From positions 1 to 52,770 of the forward strand of contig JABDMC010000301.1 in the NCBI GenBank assembly GCA_013001695.1: 52,770 nucleotides of DNA, given 5' to 3'. Positions 8,207 through 16,400 of this stretch are shown piece by piece. Below the pieces are notes generated by a model. It did no database searches. It saw only the letters and a program-made list of their open reading frames with translations, and was not told the origin of the DNA. The number at the start of each line of letters is the position of its first letter. Position 1 is the first letter of the stretch. This DNA is from Akkermansiaceae bacterium. Lineage in GTDB: Bacteria > Verrucomicrobiota > Verrucomicrobiia > Verrucomicrobiales > Akkermansiaceae. The translations under genes were made by a program, and so were the position numbers.

Positions 8207-9325
8207 ATGAAAACAATTAGCGCCCTTTTGCTGCTGGGGCTTGCGGAGGTCACGGCAAACCCCGAATCGGAATACATCAACTTTATCCGGCAGATCCAGC
8301 TCGATACGAATACCGAGTGGGATGTCACCGTTCCGAAGGACGGAACCATGCTCTCCCCGGAGGGCGTGGGGATCGATGGTTCCCAGTTCGAGTTGTGGTC
8401 GATCCACGATGACTCCAACGACGAGTACCTCCTCGATGAGGAGTACGTCGCGTCCTACATGCCATGGGCCAAGCTGTCCATTGTGACCGGCGACCCGTAC
8501 CCCGATACGCCGCGCACCCGGGTCGACCAGCCCTTCACGGTGCAGATCGAGATCGACGGCCTCGTCTATGAACCGGACTACGTCAACTCCCAGCGCGAGG
8601 CGCTGAGCATCGCCCAGAATGTCAAATTCAAGCCCAAGGAGGGGAAGGTCAGGAGAACCAAAAACCATCCCTTTACGTGGGAAGCCCCGCCGGATGCGGC
8701 CAAGGTTCTGCTCGTCCACGAGATTTTCCACTACCCGGAAGACGAAGACAGCTTCAACGGCGAGTACAAGGACGGGGTGGTCGTGCAGGAGGCGTTTCTC
8801 ACCGAGAACGCCGCATCGACCCTGAATTACGGCATGACCAACCTGCAGGCCGAGGACCTGACCCTGGCCCGGGGCGAGGAGGTGTTCACCATCACGAGTC
8901 TCGCGGGCTACAAGACCGGGGAGACCATCCTCCGCACCGAGAAGGTCCAGATCTGGCCCATCGCCCGCGGATCGCTGTCCGGAATCGATTCCGCGGAGGT
9001 CTACAACTCGCTTCCGCCCCTGACGGTCGCCCTCGAGGACCTGTATCCCTCCAGCACCACCTTCGTTCGCGTCTACAAAGGGGCGCCGGTCGCGGAACCC
9101 GCGTCGGCCGAAATGGTCATCGACAGCTTCGTTTACCTCGATGATTCCATTCCCCGCAACCGCAACCTCTCCCTCGTGGGGCTCGATCGCTACTTCCAGA
9201 AAGATGGCCTCTATACCGTCGAGTTGGTCCACCGCACTCCCTTCGGGGCCGAACTTCTCGACCAGGTGGCGGTGACGGTGGACCGGCGCATCGAGGTCCG
9301 CGGCAGCTTCTACAGCAATGAGTAG
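8207..9325 (+). CDS. Secreted family-B protein (B2)
   Basis: 372-residue paralog of B1, with a signal peptide (TISALLLLGLAEVTAN). Shared landmarks in order: EYINFIRQIQLD, EWDVTVPKDGTMLS, DGSQFELWSIH, PRTRVDQPF, EKVQIWPIARGSLSGID, NSLPPLTVALEDLYP and a C-terminal SFYSNE comparable to GLYTAE in B1. B2 carries an extra charged segment of about 30 residues near 120-155 (KFKPKEGKVRRTKNH) that B1 lacks. Function unknown. It stands 366 bases after B1 with an AT-rich leader, and 150 bases before A2, so the duplicated pair is in inverted order relative to A1-B1. Confidence 0.8.
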   Translation: MKTISALLLLGLAEVTANPESEYINFIRQIQLDTNTEWDVTVPKDGTMLSPEGVGIDGSQFELWSIHDDSNDEYLLDEEYVASYMPWAKLSIVTGDPYPDTPRTRVDQPFTVQIEIDGLVYEPDYVNSQREALSIAQNVKFKPKEGKVRRTKNHPFTWEAPPDAAKVLLVHEIFHYPEDEDSFNGEYKDGVVVQEAFLTENAASTLNYGMTNLQAEDLTLARGEEVFTITSLAGYKTGETILRTEKVQIWPIARGSLSGIDSAEVYNSLPPLTVALEDLYPSSTTFVRVYKGAPVAEPASAEMVIDSFVYLDDSIPRNRNLSLVGLDRYFQKDGLYTVELVHRTPFGAELLDQVAVTVDRRIEVRGSFYSNE

Positions 9326-9475
9326 AACCGGGAATCGTCCCGCGCTGCCACGGCCCCACCTCCCGCCAATTAATTTAACTATTCCTATAAATCAAATTGA
9401 CTTAACCATGTGATCTTGGGACGCTCGCCACGTCCCGATTCTGTCGGATGCCCGCCCGCTTGCCGTCCGCCAGCT

Positions 9476-10198
9476 ATGAAATCCCCTCAAACCAACCCCC
9501 TCCCCGGAGAGCGCCCCGCTCCCGCCAGGGACAGTGTCCCGGACCCCGGTGCGGCGAGCGACCCTCCTCCCGGGGATTCTCCCGCGCCTTTGATTGAGCG
9601 GAGATATGCCTCCGCCTGGATGACGAGCTTCCCCGGGCGGCGTCTGCTGCCGCTGGTGGCGGTTCTGAGTTGTGGGGGCGGCATCGCATTCTTGGGCGCC
9701 GGCGAGGCGCAGAAGGGGCGCGCCGGGGTGAAGCTGCGTCCCACGCATGCCGATCTCGCCGCCAAGCGCGAAAAGACCGCGGGCAACGCCTACAAGAACG
9801 CGGGGCTCGAGCCCATCGCACCCGGAACCGTGAAGCGCCGGGAAAACACCAAGGAGAAGAGCCTCCTCTTGCGATCCACGGTGCTCAGTTCGGGCACGAA
9901 CTGGACCATCGTTCCCAAGGGAGCGGTGGTGCATGTCCCGCCCGGCTACAAGGCCCGCGTCGGTGGAATGCGCACCGGCAAGCTGCTCGACTGGGCGACG
10001 TTCCATCAGCGCAACCGCGGCTGGCTGTACCCCATCGACGTCTCGATTGACCAGGCGCGGGGCGAAACCGCCATTCCGGAGGAAACGGTGGATGCCTACC
10101 AGCGCCTGGGGCGCGTGGTGGTGGCCACCTGCCGGGGAGGCCCGATCTCCGTCCGGAAGCCGAAGCCCGCCGAATCCGCGCCGGTGAGCACTCCCTGA
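9476..10198 (+). CDS. Membrane-anchored or secreted family-A protein (A2)
   Basis: 240 residues, paralog of A1: KLRPTHADLAAKR, NWTIVPKGAVVHVP, FHQRNRGWLYPIDV, TVDAYQRLGRVVVATC and GGPISVRKPKP. Compared with A1 it has an extra Pro-rich N-terminal region (about residues 2-45) before a hydrophobic segment (LLPLVAVLSCGGGIAFLGAG). If translation starts at 9476 the protein would have a cytosolic tail and a signal anchor; if it starts at the ATG at 9620 it would be a 192-residue protein with a conventional signal peptide, closer in length to A1. Neither ATG has a good Shine-Dalgarno sequence. Function unknown; last gene of the mirrored cluster. Confidence 0.75.
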   Translation: MKSPQTNPLPGERPAPARDSVPDPGAASDPPPGDSPAPLIERRYASAWMTSFPGRRLLPLVAVLSCGGGIAFLGAGEAQKGRAGVKLRPTHADLAAKREKTAGNAYKNAGLEPIAPGTVKRRENTKEKSLLLRSTVLSSGTNWTIVPKGAVVHVPPGYKARVGGMRTGKLLDWATFHQRNRGWLYPIDVSIDQARGETAIPEETVDAYQRLGRVVVATCRGGPISVRKPKPAESAPVSTP

Positions 10199-10331
10199 CC
10201 GCGGCGGGATCCCCGCGAACCGAGGATGGGAATTCGCCGCCGGCCGCCCGCGCCTCCCGGGTTGTTGCCGGGGAGCAGAGTGCGCTTCCTGCGGCCTTGA
10301 AATCAGGCCGCCAATTTGCGATTCTTCGCCC

Positions 10332-10916
10332 GTGCGGCAGTCGATTTGGCAATTGCAGTTCACCTTTCCGCGCCCCGGGCGCCGCGGGGAATCCCCCCGG
10401 AAGCGCGCCGGCCGCGACCACGACTTCACGCGCCGCGCCTTTGACCTGTGCATCGCGGTGGGGGTGCCGTCGCTCGCGCCACGGGTGCAGGTGGTCTGGA
10501 ACCGGCGGATGCGCTCCACCGCGGGTCGCGCCATGTGGCCCGAGGCCGTCGTCGAAATGAATCCCGCCCTCGAGGACATCTCCGCGGAGGAGGTGGAACG
10601 CACCTTCCTCCACGAACTCGCCCACCTCGTCGCGTATGAACGGGCCGGCAACCGGCGCATCATGCCGCACGGACCCGAGTGGCAACGCGCCTGCTGCGAC
10701 CTCGGCATTCCCGGGGAGCGTGCCAGCCACCAGCTCCCCCTGCCGACCCGCACCCTGCGCCGCAAGTGGGCCTATGTCTGCCCGAACTGCTGGTCGCAGA
10801 CGGAACGCGTCCGCCGCATGCGCGGACACGTCGCCTGTTACGAATGCTGCATCAAGTTCGCCGGCGGCGAATACGACCAGCGCTTCCGCTTCATCGAGAA
10901 GCGCATCGGGGCCTAA
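10332..10916 (+). CDS. SprT-like zinc metalloprotein
   Basis: 194 residues. HELAH (His94, Glu95, His98) is the zincin motif, with His113 (HGPEW) as the likely third zinc ligand, as in SprT/Spartan-type proteins. A C-terminal zinc ribbon follows (CPNC at 150-153, CYECC at 169-173). No signal peptide, so cytoplasmic. Eukaryotic Spartan degrades DNA-protein crosslinks; the role of bacterial SprT-like proteins is not well established. The start is a GTG at 10332. The gene stands 133 bases after A2 and converges on the CHRD gene; I see no functional link to the secreted cluster. Confidence 0.85.
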   Translation: MRQSIWQLQFTFPRPGRRGESPRKRAGRDHDFTRRAFDLCIAVGVPSLAPRVQVVWNRRMRSTAGRAMWPEAVVEMNPALEDISAEEVERTFLHELAHLVAYERAGNRRIMPHGPEWQRACCDLGIPGERASHQLPLPTRTLRRKWAYVCPNCWSQTERVRRMRGHVACYECCIKFAGGEYDQRFRFIEKRIGA

Positions 10917-10927
10917 GCGTCAGACGG

Positions 10928-10954
10928 GTCCGACCTGTCCGACCTGTCCGACGA
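10928..10954. repeat. Three tandem 9-base repeats
   Basis: Unit GTCCGACCT occurs twice exactly and a third time with two changes, filling most of the 47-base gap between convergent genes. Confidence 0.6.
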
Positions 10955-10963
10955 TCACGCAGG

Positions 10964-11476
10964 TTAGCGTTTCCTCCGCAGGAACAGGAGCCCCGCCGCC
11001 GCCAGCGCAAGGGCCGAGGTGCCGGGCTCGGGGACGAGCGCCACGATGACCTGGCCGCGAATTTCGCCGCTCGTGAAACTCGAGGTGTGGATGTTCACGT
11101 ACCAGTTGCCGGCGAGGAGGTTGGTCTCCGCTGCGGCGGAAACCGGAACACCGGTGGCGCTGGACACCCCGGCGTCGTACGGACCGGGAATTCCGAGATC
11201 GACCCCGCCGCTCACACCGGGTGCGCCGCGGTGGAAATGGGCGATGGTCACCGGCGCCGTCAGGCTGGTGTAGGTGATGGTGTAGTCCAGCAGGTTGGTG
11301 ACATCGTCGTAGGAACCATTGATGGTTCCGGTGCCCAAGCCGGTTCCGCCTCCGAAGCCGCCGTTGGTGCCGGCTTGCTGCGGATCCATGGTGCCCGACA
11401 AGGTGTACAGGGCGGCGTGACCGGAAGTGAGACCCAAGGCCAGGGCCGCCGTGCAGGTGAGGAAAAGTTTCTTCAT
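10964..11476 (-). CDS. CHRD-domain protein with PEP-CTERM sorting tail
   Basis: 170 residues. Signal peptide (KKLFLTCTAALALGL), then a CHRD domain recognised by IAHFHRGAPGVSGGV and the closing NIHTSSFTSGEIRGQV, typical for this chordin-like secreted domain. The C-terminus VPEPGTSALALAAAGLLFL plus RRKR is a PEP-CTERM signal: Pro-Glu-Pro, a hydrophobic helix, and a basic tail, expected to be cut by an exosortase-type enzyme. I chose the ATG at 11474-11476 because it starts the signal peptide; an upstream ATG (11542) would only add an arginine-rich leader. No exosortase gene is in the window. Confidence 0.85.
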   Translation of the reverse strand: MKKLFLTCTAALALGLTSGHAALYTLSGTMDPQQAGTNGGFGGGTGLGTGTINGSYDDVTNLLDYTITYTSLTAPVTIAHFHRGAPGVSGGVDLGIPGPYDAGVSSATGVPVSAAAETNLLAGNWYVNIHTSSFTSGEIRGQVIVALVPEPGTSALALAAAGLLFLRRKR

Positions 11477-11729
11477 GATGAGAGTGTGGTTAGCGATGGG
11501 AAGGTTAGAGGAATGGCGTCGCCGGCGGCCAGCGCATTTCATCGCAACGCTCGCGCCGATCGGTTCGGGGGGGGCGCCGCACAGTCCGGGCAGCGGGCGA
11601 GTGGGAAAAAACTCCTGAATTTCTGCGGTGTAGCGAGACGGGGGCTGTCAACTGAACAGCGTGCGCGCGGCCCCGCTTGGGCGCTTCAAACGAGGACGGC
11701 GAAGGCCGCAAATATTAGAGAATCCGAAC

Positions 11730-13307
11730 TTAATTGCGCCCGGGCTCCTCCAGGGAGGGGAAGCGCCGGAGCACATTGCCGGGGAAGGTGTCCGGCCGGC
11801 CGTCGTTGGGGGACGGGTCGCCGGGCCGCGTTCGTCCCTGCGCGATGGCCGTCACGAGGGTCGCGACGAGGTCGTCGACCACCTTGGGATGCTTCGCCTC
11901 GAGGTTCTTTTGTTCCCCGGGATCCTCGGCGAGGTTGAAGAGCTGCACCGCGGGGAGGGACTTGTCCTTGAGGGCCTTGTTGGGCCGCGGGTCGGACCAT
12001 CCGCCCGATCCCGGGCAGAGGCACAGCTTCCAGTCGCCTTTCCGGATCGCGAAGGAGCCGTTGATGGAATGGTGAATGGTGAAGGGGCGGACCGGGGTGT
12101 CGTGGCCGGGTGTCGTGAGGGCGGGCACCAGCGAAAAGGAATCTTCCGCGGCGTTGTTCGGGAGCGCCTTCTGCTTCCCGAGGATCTCAGCCACCGTGGC
12201 GAAGAAGTCCGCGGTGCAGGCGGTGAGATCGCAGGTGCTTCCGGCCTTCACCCGTCCCGGCCAGCGGACGAGGAACGGAACGCGGTGACCGCCCTCGTAG
12301 ATGTCGGCCTTGTGGCCGCGCCAGTCGCCGTTGCACTTGTGGCCCTTCTTCGCCAACTCCGGAATCTTGGCCTGCGGCGAGCAGCCGTTGTCGCAGGTGA
12401 AGAGGACGAAGGTGTTGTCCGCCACCCCCTGCACGTCGAGCTCGGCGAGGACCTCCCCGACCACCCAGTCGGTCTCCATGACGAAGTCGCCGTATTTCCC
12501 GAAACCCGATTTCCCGAGCCACTTCTTCGACGGAACGATGGGCGTGTGGGGGCTGGTCAGCGGGAGGTAGAGGAAAAAGGGCTTCTTCGCCCCGGCGCCC
12601 TGCCGGATGAAGGCCCGCGATTCGCGCGCGAAGTCGATGAGGCATTGGTCGGCCTCGAAGTCGGGGGTGGCCGGCCCCTTGCGGTTCCAGCCTTTCGTGA
12701 CGGTGGGCTTGCCGACCGGAACGTCGTCGCGCAGGTAGAGGTAGGGCGCCATGTCGAGCGAGGCCGGGAAGAGAAAGTCGTGCGTGAACCCGAGCTTCAG
12801 CGGCCCGAGCTTCGGCGGCTTCGAGAAATCGATGTCCCAGCAGCTTCCCTGCGTCGGCCCGCTCCCGGCCTTGGCGGGTTCGTCGAGCATGTGCCAGTTC
12901 AGCCCGAGGTGCCACTTGCCCACCGCGAAGGTCGTGTAGCCGTGGTCCTGCAGGAACTTCGCCACGGTGAGCCGCTCGGGGTCCATGATGGACGGCTTCG
13001 GCGGGAAGAGGACGCTCTTCTTCAGCGGCGAGCGCCAGTTGTAGCGGCCGGTCAGGATGCTGTAGCGCGTCGGGGTGCACACCGAGGAGGTCGTGTGGGC
13101 ATCGGTGAAGCGCATCCCCTCGGCCCGGAGACGGTCGAGGTGCGGGGTGGGGAACTTTCCGCCGGCGTGCGCCACGTCGCCGTAACCCATGTCATCCGCG
13201 AGGATGAAGATGAAGTTCGGGGTGGCCGGCGCCTGCGCCTCGGCCGGGGCGGCGAAGGCCAGGGATGCGGCGAGAAGTAAGGCGCCAATGGGCCAGAGAA
13301 GTTTCAT
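11730..13307 (-). CDS. Sulfatase (formylglycine-dependent), CTPTR type
   Basis: 525-residue exported sulfatase. Signal peptide 1-24; the metal-binding start is NFIFILADDMGYGD with Asp38-Asp39; the maturation motif is C77-T-P-T-R, whose Cys is converted to formylglycine. Other sulfatase marks: GKWHLG, SPHTP, TCDNG and the C-terminal GDWKL and FNLAEDPGEQKNL. It would release sulfate from a sulfated glycan or similar ester in the periplasm or outside. The real start is the ATG at 13305-13307; the frame stays open far upstream but overlaps the gene at 13424. It is the last gene of a long leftward set (21708 to 11730). Confidence 0.93.
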   Translation of the reverse strand: MKLLWPIGALLLAASLAFAAPAEAQAPATPNFIFILADDMGYGDVAHAGGKFPTPHLDRLRAEGMRFTDAHTTSSVCTPTRYSILTGRYNWRSPLKKSVLFPPKPSIMDPERLTVAKFLQDHGYTTFAVGKWHLGLNWHMLDEPAKAGSGPTQGSCWDIDFSKPPKLGPLKLGFTHDFLFPASLDMAPYLYLRDDVPVGKPTVTKGWNRKGPATPDFEADQCLIDFARESRAFIRQGAGAKKPFFLYLPLTSPHTPIVPSKKWLGKSGFGKYGDFVMETDWVVGEVLAELDVQGVADNTFVLFTCDNGCSPQAKIPELAKKGHKCNGDWRGHKADIYEGGHRVPFLVRWPGRVKAGSTCDLTACTADFFATVAEILGKQKALPNNAAEDSFSLVPALTTPGHDTPVRPFTIHHSINGSFAIRKGDWKLCLCPGSGGWSDPRPNKALKDKSLPAVQLFNLAEDPGEQKNLEAKHPKVVDDLVATLVTAIAQGRTRPGDPSPNDGRPDTFPGNVLRRFPSLEEPGRN

Positions 13308-13365
13308 AGGTAAGAATGGGTCAGTTGTTCGGGAGAATTGTGAACGCAGGATAGCCGGCCAAGTC

Positions 13366-13386
13366 CGAACATCGAACATCGAACAT
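13366..13386. repeat. Three tandem CGAACAT heptamers
   Basis: Three exact copies of CGAACAT followed by a degenerate fourth (CGGACAA), in the 116-base gap between two leftward genes. Confidence 0.65.
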
Positions 13387-13423
13387 CGGACAATGGGCTG
13401 GGCGGTCGGAAACCGCCGCCACG

Positions 13424-16400
13424 TCACTCCACCACCATCTCGCCCTTCATGAGGATCCAGTGGCCGGGGAAGGTGCAGACGAAGGGGTAGGTGCCGGGCT
13501 TCTTCGGGGCGATGAAGCGCAGGGTCTCGGCGGTGTCGGGGTCGAGGAGCCTGGTGTGGTGCAGGACGCGCGGGTCGTCCGGGATGAAGTGCTTCTTGAG
13601 GCCCGCGGGGCTCTTGGCCATTTCGTTGGCGGCCATCCCGATTTCCTCCACCGGGGTTCCCGCCGCGAGGATGACGAGGTTGTGCTGGGTGGCGTCGGGG
13701 TTGCTCAGGGTCAGCTTCACGGGCTTGTTGCGCTTCACGGTGAAGCCGGACTTCGTGAAGAGGAGGCGCTCGGGAACGCAGCCGATTTCGACCACCTGCA
13801 GGCCCCGTTGCGAGTCGAAGTTCGCCTCGCGGGCGTTCCCGGTGGACGGCTTCAGCCGGGCGCTCGTGGATTGCCCGGCGAGGAAGCTCCGGATGCGCTC
13901 CTCGTGGGCGCCCCCCTGCCAATGGCGGGACAGGTTCTCCGATTCGAGGGCCGTCGCGGCGGCATAGGCGAGGTGGGTTCCCATGGGTTGATCGAGGACG
14001 TGGAGAATGGCTTCGAAGGCCTCCGGAGTGCCCACGTAGCTTGCCGCGATGACGGCTTCGCGCCGCACGTGTTGCGACGCATGGTGCACGCCCTTTTCGA
14101 GCAGGGCCGTGGTCCGGGAGGTCCCGACGGCCTCGTGCCAGAAGCGCAGCGGACCGTAGGCCGCCGCCGCGACGAGGTGGTTCTCCGAGTTGGACAGGGC
14201 GATCAGCAGCGGGACGTTCGGGGCGTCGAGGCCCTGCGAGAGCCACAAGCCCTCGAGAAGATGGTGCGGGTCGAGGGTGCGGCCGAGCCACCGGTCGAGG
14301 GCGGGGAGGACCTCCTTGCGGTCGCGGGCCCGCAACTCGCGCTTCGCCCGGTAACGGACGCGGTAGTGCGGCGACTTCAGGTGGTCCAGCAGCCGCGGGA
14401 CGCTCTCCCCGGCGATCTTCGGGGGATCCTGGAGCCTGGCGCCCTTCGGGACGATGCGCCAGATGCGGCCCGACTTCCGGTCGCGCCGCGGGTCGCGCAG
14501 CGAATACTGGGCGTGGCCCTTCACCGGGTTGTACCAGTCGCACACGTAGAACGCGCCCCGGGGGCCGAAGCGGGCATCGACCGGGATGAACGACAGGTTC
14601 GTCGAGAAGACCAGGTCCGAGACGTACTCCTCCGCGAAGTGGTCCTCCTTCTCGATCCACTTGTGGAACTCGACGCGGTTGGTGGGCTTGTAGCGGACCT
14701 TGATGAACCCGCCCTGCATGGCCGCCGGCCACTGCGGGTAGTCGACGAAGTCGTGACCGCACACCCCGGAGTAGGCCTGCATGCCGTTGGCGCGCGGATG
14801 CTGCGCCGGGTAGGGCGGGTTGGTGGCATGGAAGGTGGAGGCAAACACCGGGTGCGAGGCGACGTGATGCCCGTGCTTGTCAAAGGTGACCCCCCACGGG
14901 TTCGTGTTCGGGTAGGCCCCGAAGGCGGTCAGCCTGCGCGTCGACGGGTGATACAGGAACCACGACGAGTTCCTGGCGCGGACCGGGCCATAGGCCGTCT
15001 CGACCTGCGAGTTGTGGAAGATCGACTCGCGGAAGAGGAGGTCGCCGCCCGGCGTCCACACGAAGTCGTGGAGGGCGTGGTGCGAATCCTCGCAGCCGAA
15101 GCCGGTGAAGACGATCTCGCGGGCGTCGGCCTTGCCGTCGCCGTCGGTGTCGCGGAGGTGGGTGAGGTGCGGTTCCTCCGACACGAAGGCCCCGCCCCTG
15201 CCGTCGAGGACGAAGGACAGCGGGATGTGCAGGTCGTCCGCGAAGGTGCTGCACTTGTCGGCCTTGCCGTCGCGGTTGGTGTCTTCGAGGATGACGATCC
15301 TGTCGACCGGCTTGTTCCCCGGGTAGAGGTGCGGGTAGGTCGTCGAGCACGACACCCACAGGCGGCCCCGGGCGTCCCAGCGCATCTGGATCGGGCAGGC
15401 CAGCTCGGGGAAGTCCTCCTCGGAGGCGAAGCAGTTCACCTCGAAGCGCGGATCGACGTTGAAGGCCGCCAGTTCACCCGCGGGGCTCAGCCACTCGTTG
15501 GCGCCGCGGCTCTCGGCGACCTCGTCGAGCGCCGGCAGGTTCGAGTCGTCGGGCTGCGCCGGGCGTCCCCGGGCGGTCGACCAGATCGCGGCGTCGCGAT
15601 TGGCGGCCATGAGGTCGAAGTTCCGCATGGCCGGAAGGAAGTCGAGGTAGCCGTAGCTCTTGTTGCGGCCCCCGGTGTAGTAGAAGGTGTTGAGCGGACG
15701 GTAGCGGTGGAAGAACTGCGCGGCCTTGTCCTTCACGAGGGCGCGCACCGCTTCGTCGATGGCGGGCGGGGTGTCGTCGAAGAGCCCGCGATAGGCGGCG
15801 CGCGCGAAGGCGAGGTGACCATCCTCGTTCAGGGCGTTGCCGTCGATGGTGAGGCGCGTGGCGGGATCGCCGAAGGCGGCGGCGGTGGCCGGGAAGACAT
15901 CCACGAAGGCCACCTTGTGCTCCGCGGCGGCCGCCTTGAGGGCCCTGGAATAGAGCGCGAGGTTGGCGTTGTTCCGGTCGGCGGCCTTCACCTCCGGGAC
16001 GTTCTCGTGGGCGGCCGGGGAGAGCAGCACGACCCGCGGCGCGGTCTTGCCGTTGTAGGCCCTGGACTTCAGGTGGGTGAGGAACTTGTCGAGGCGCTCC
16101 CCGAAGTCCGCGAGCCCGGCCCTCCCCGCGAACGACTCGTTGGCGCCGAACGCCGCGATGATGAGGTCCGCCTTGAAGTAATGGAGGTGCTGGTCGAGGT
16201 CGCCGAAGTTGTCCGGCCGCGGCTGCAGGTCGACTTCATCCGCGGGCCACGCGAGGTTGCGGATCGACAACCGGTGCCCGGGAAAGCGCTGGTGAAGGAG
16301 CGTCTCGAGGTGGCCGTTGCGCCGCTCGGCGTCGAGGAGGAGATTCCCGATGAAGGCGACGCGCGCCTCCTTCGGGATCTCGAGCGGCAGGGCCGTGGCG

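Noticed and set aside
9410-9475. GTG at 9410 as start for A2
   Set aside because: It would add 22 residues with Cys/Pro-rich, non-conserved sequence; ATG 9476 or 9620 fits better.
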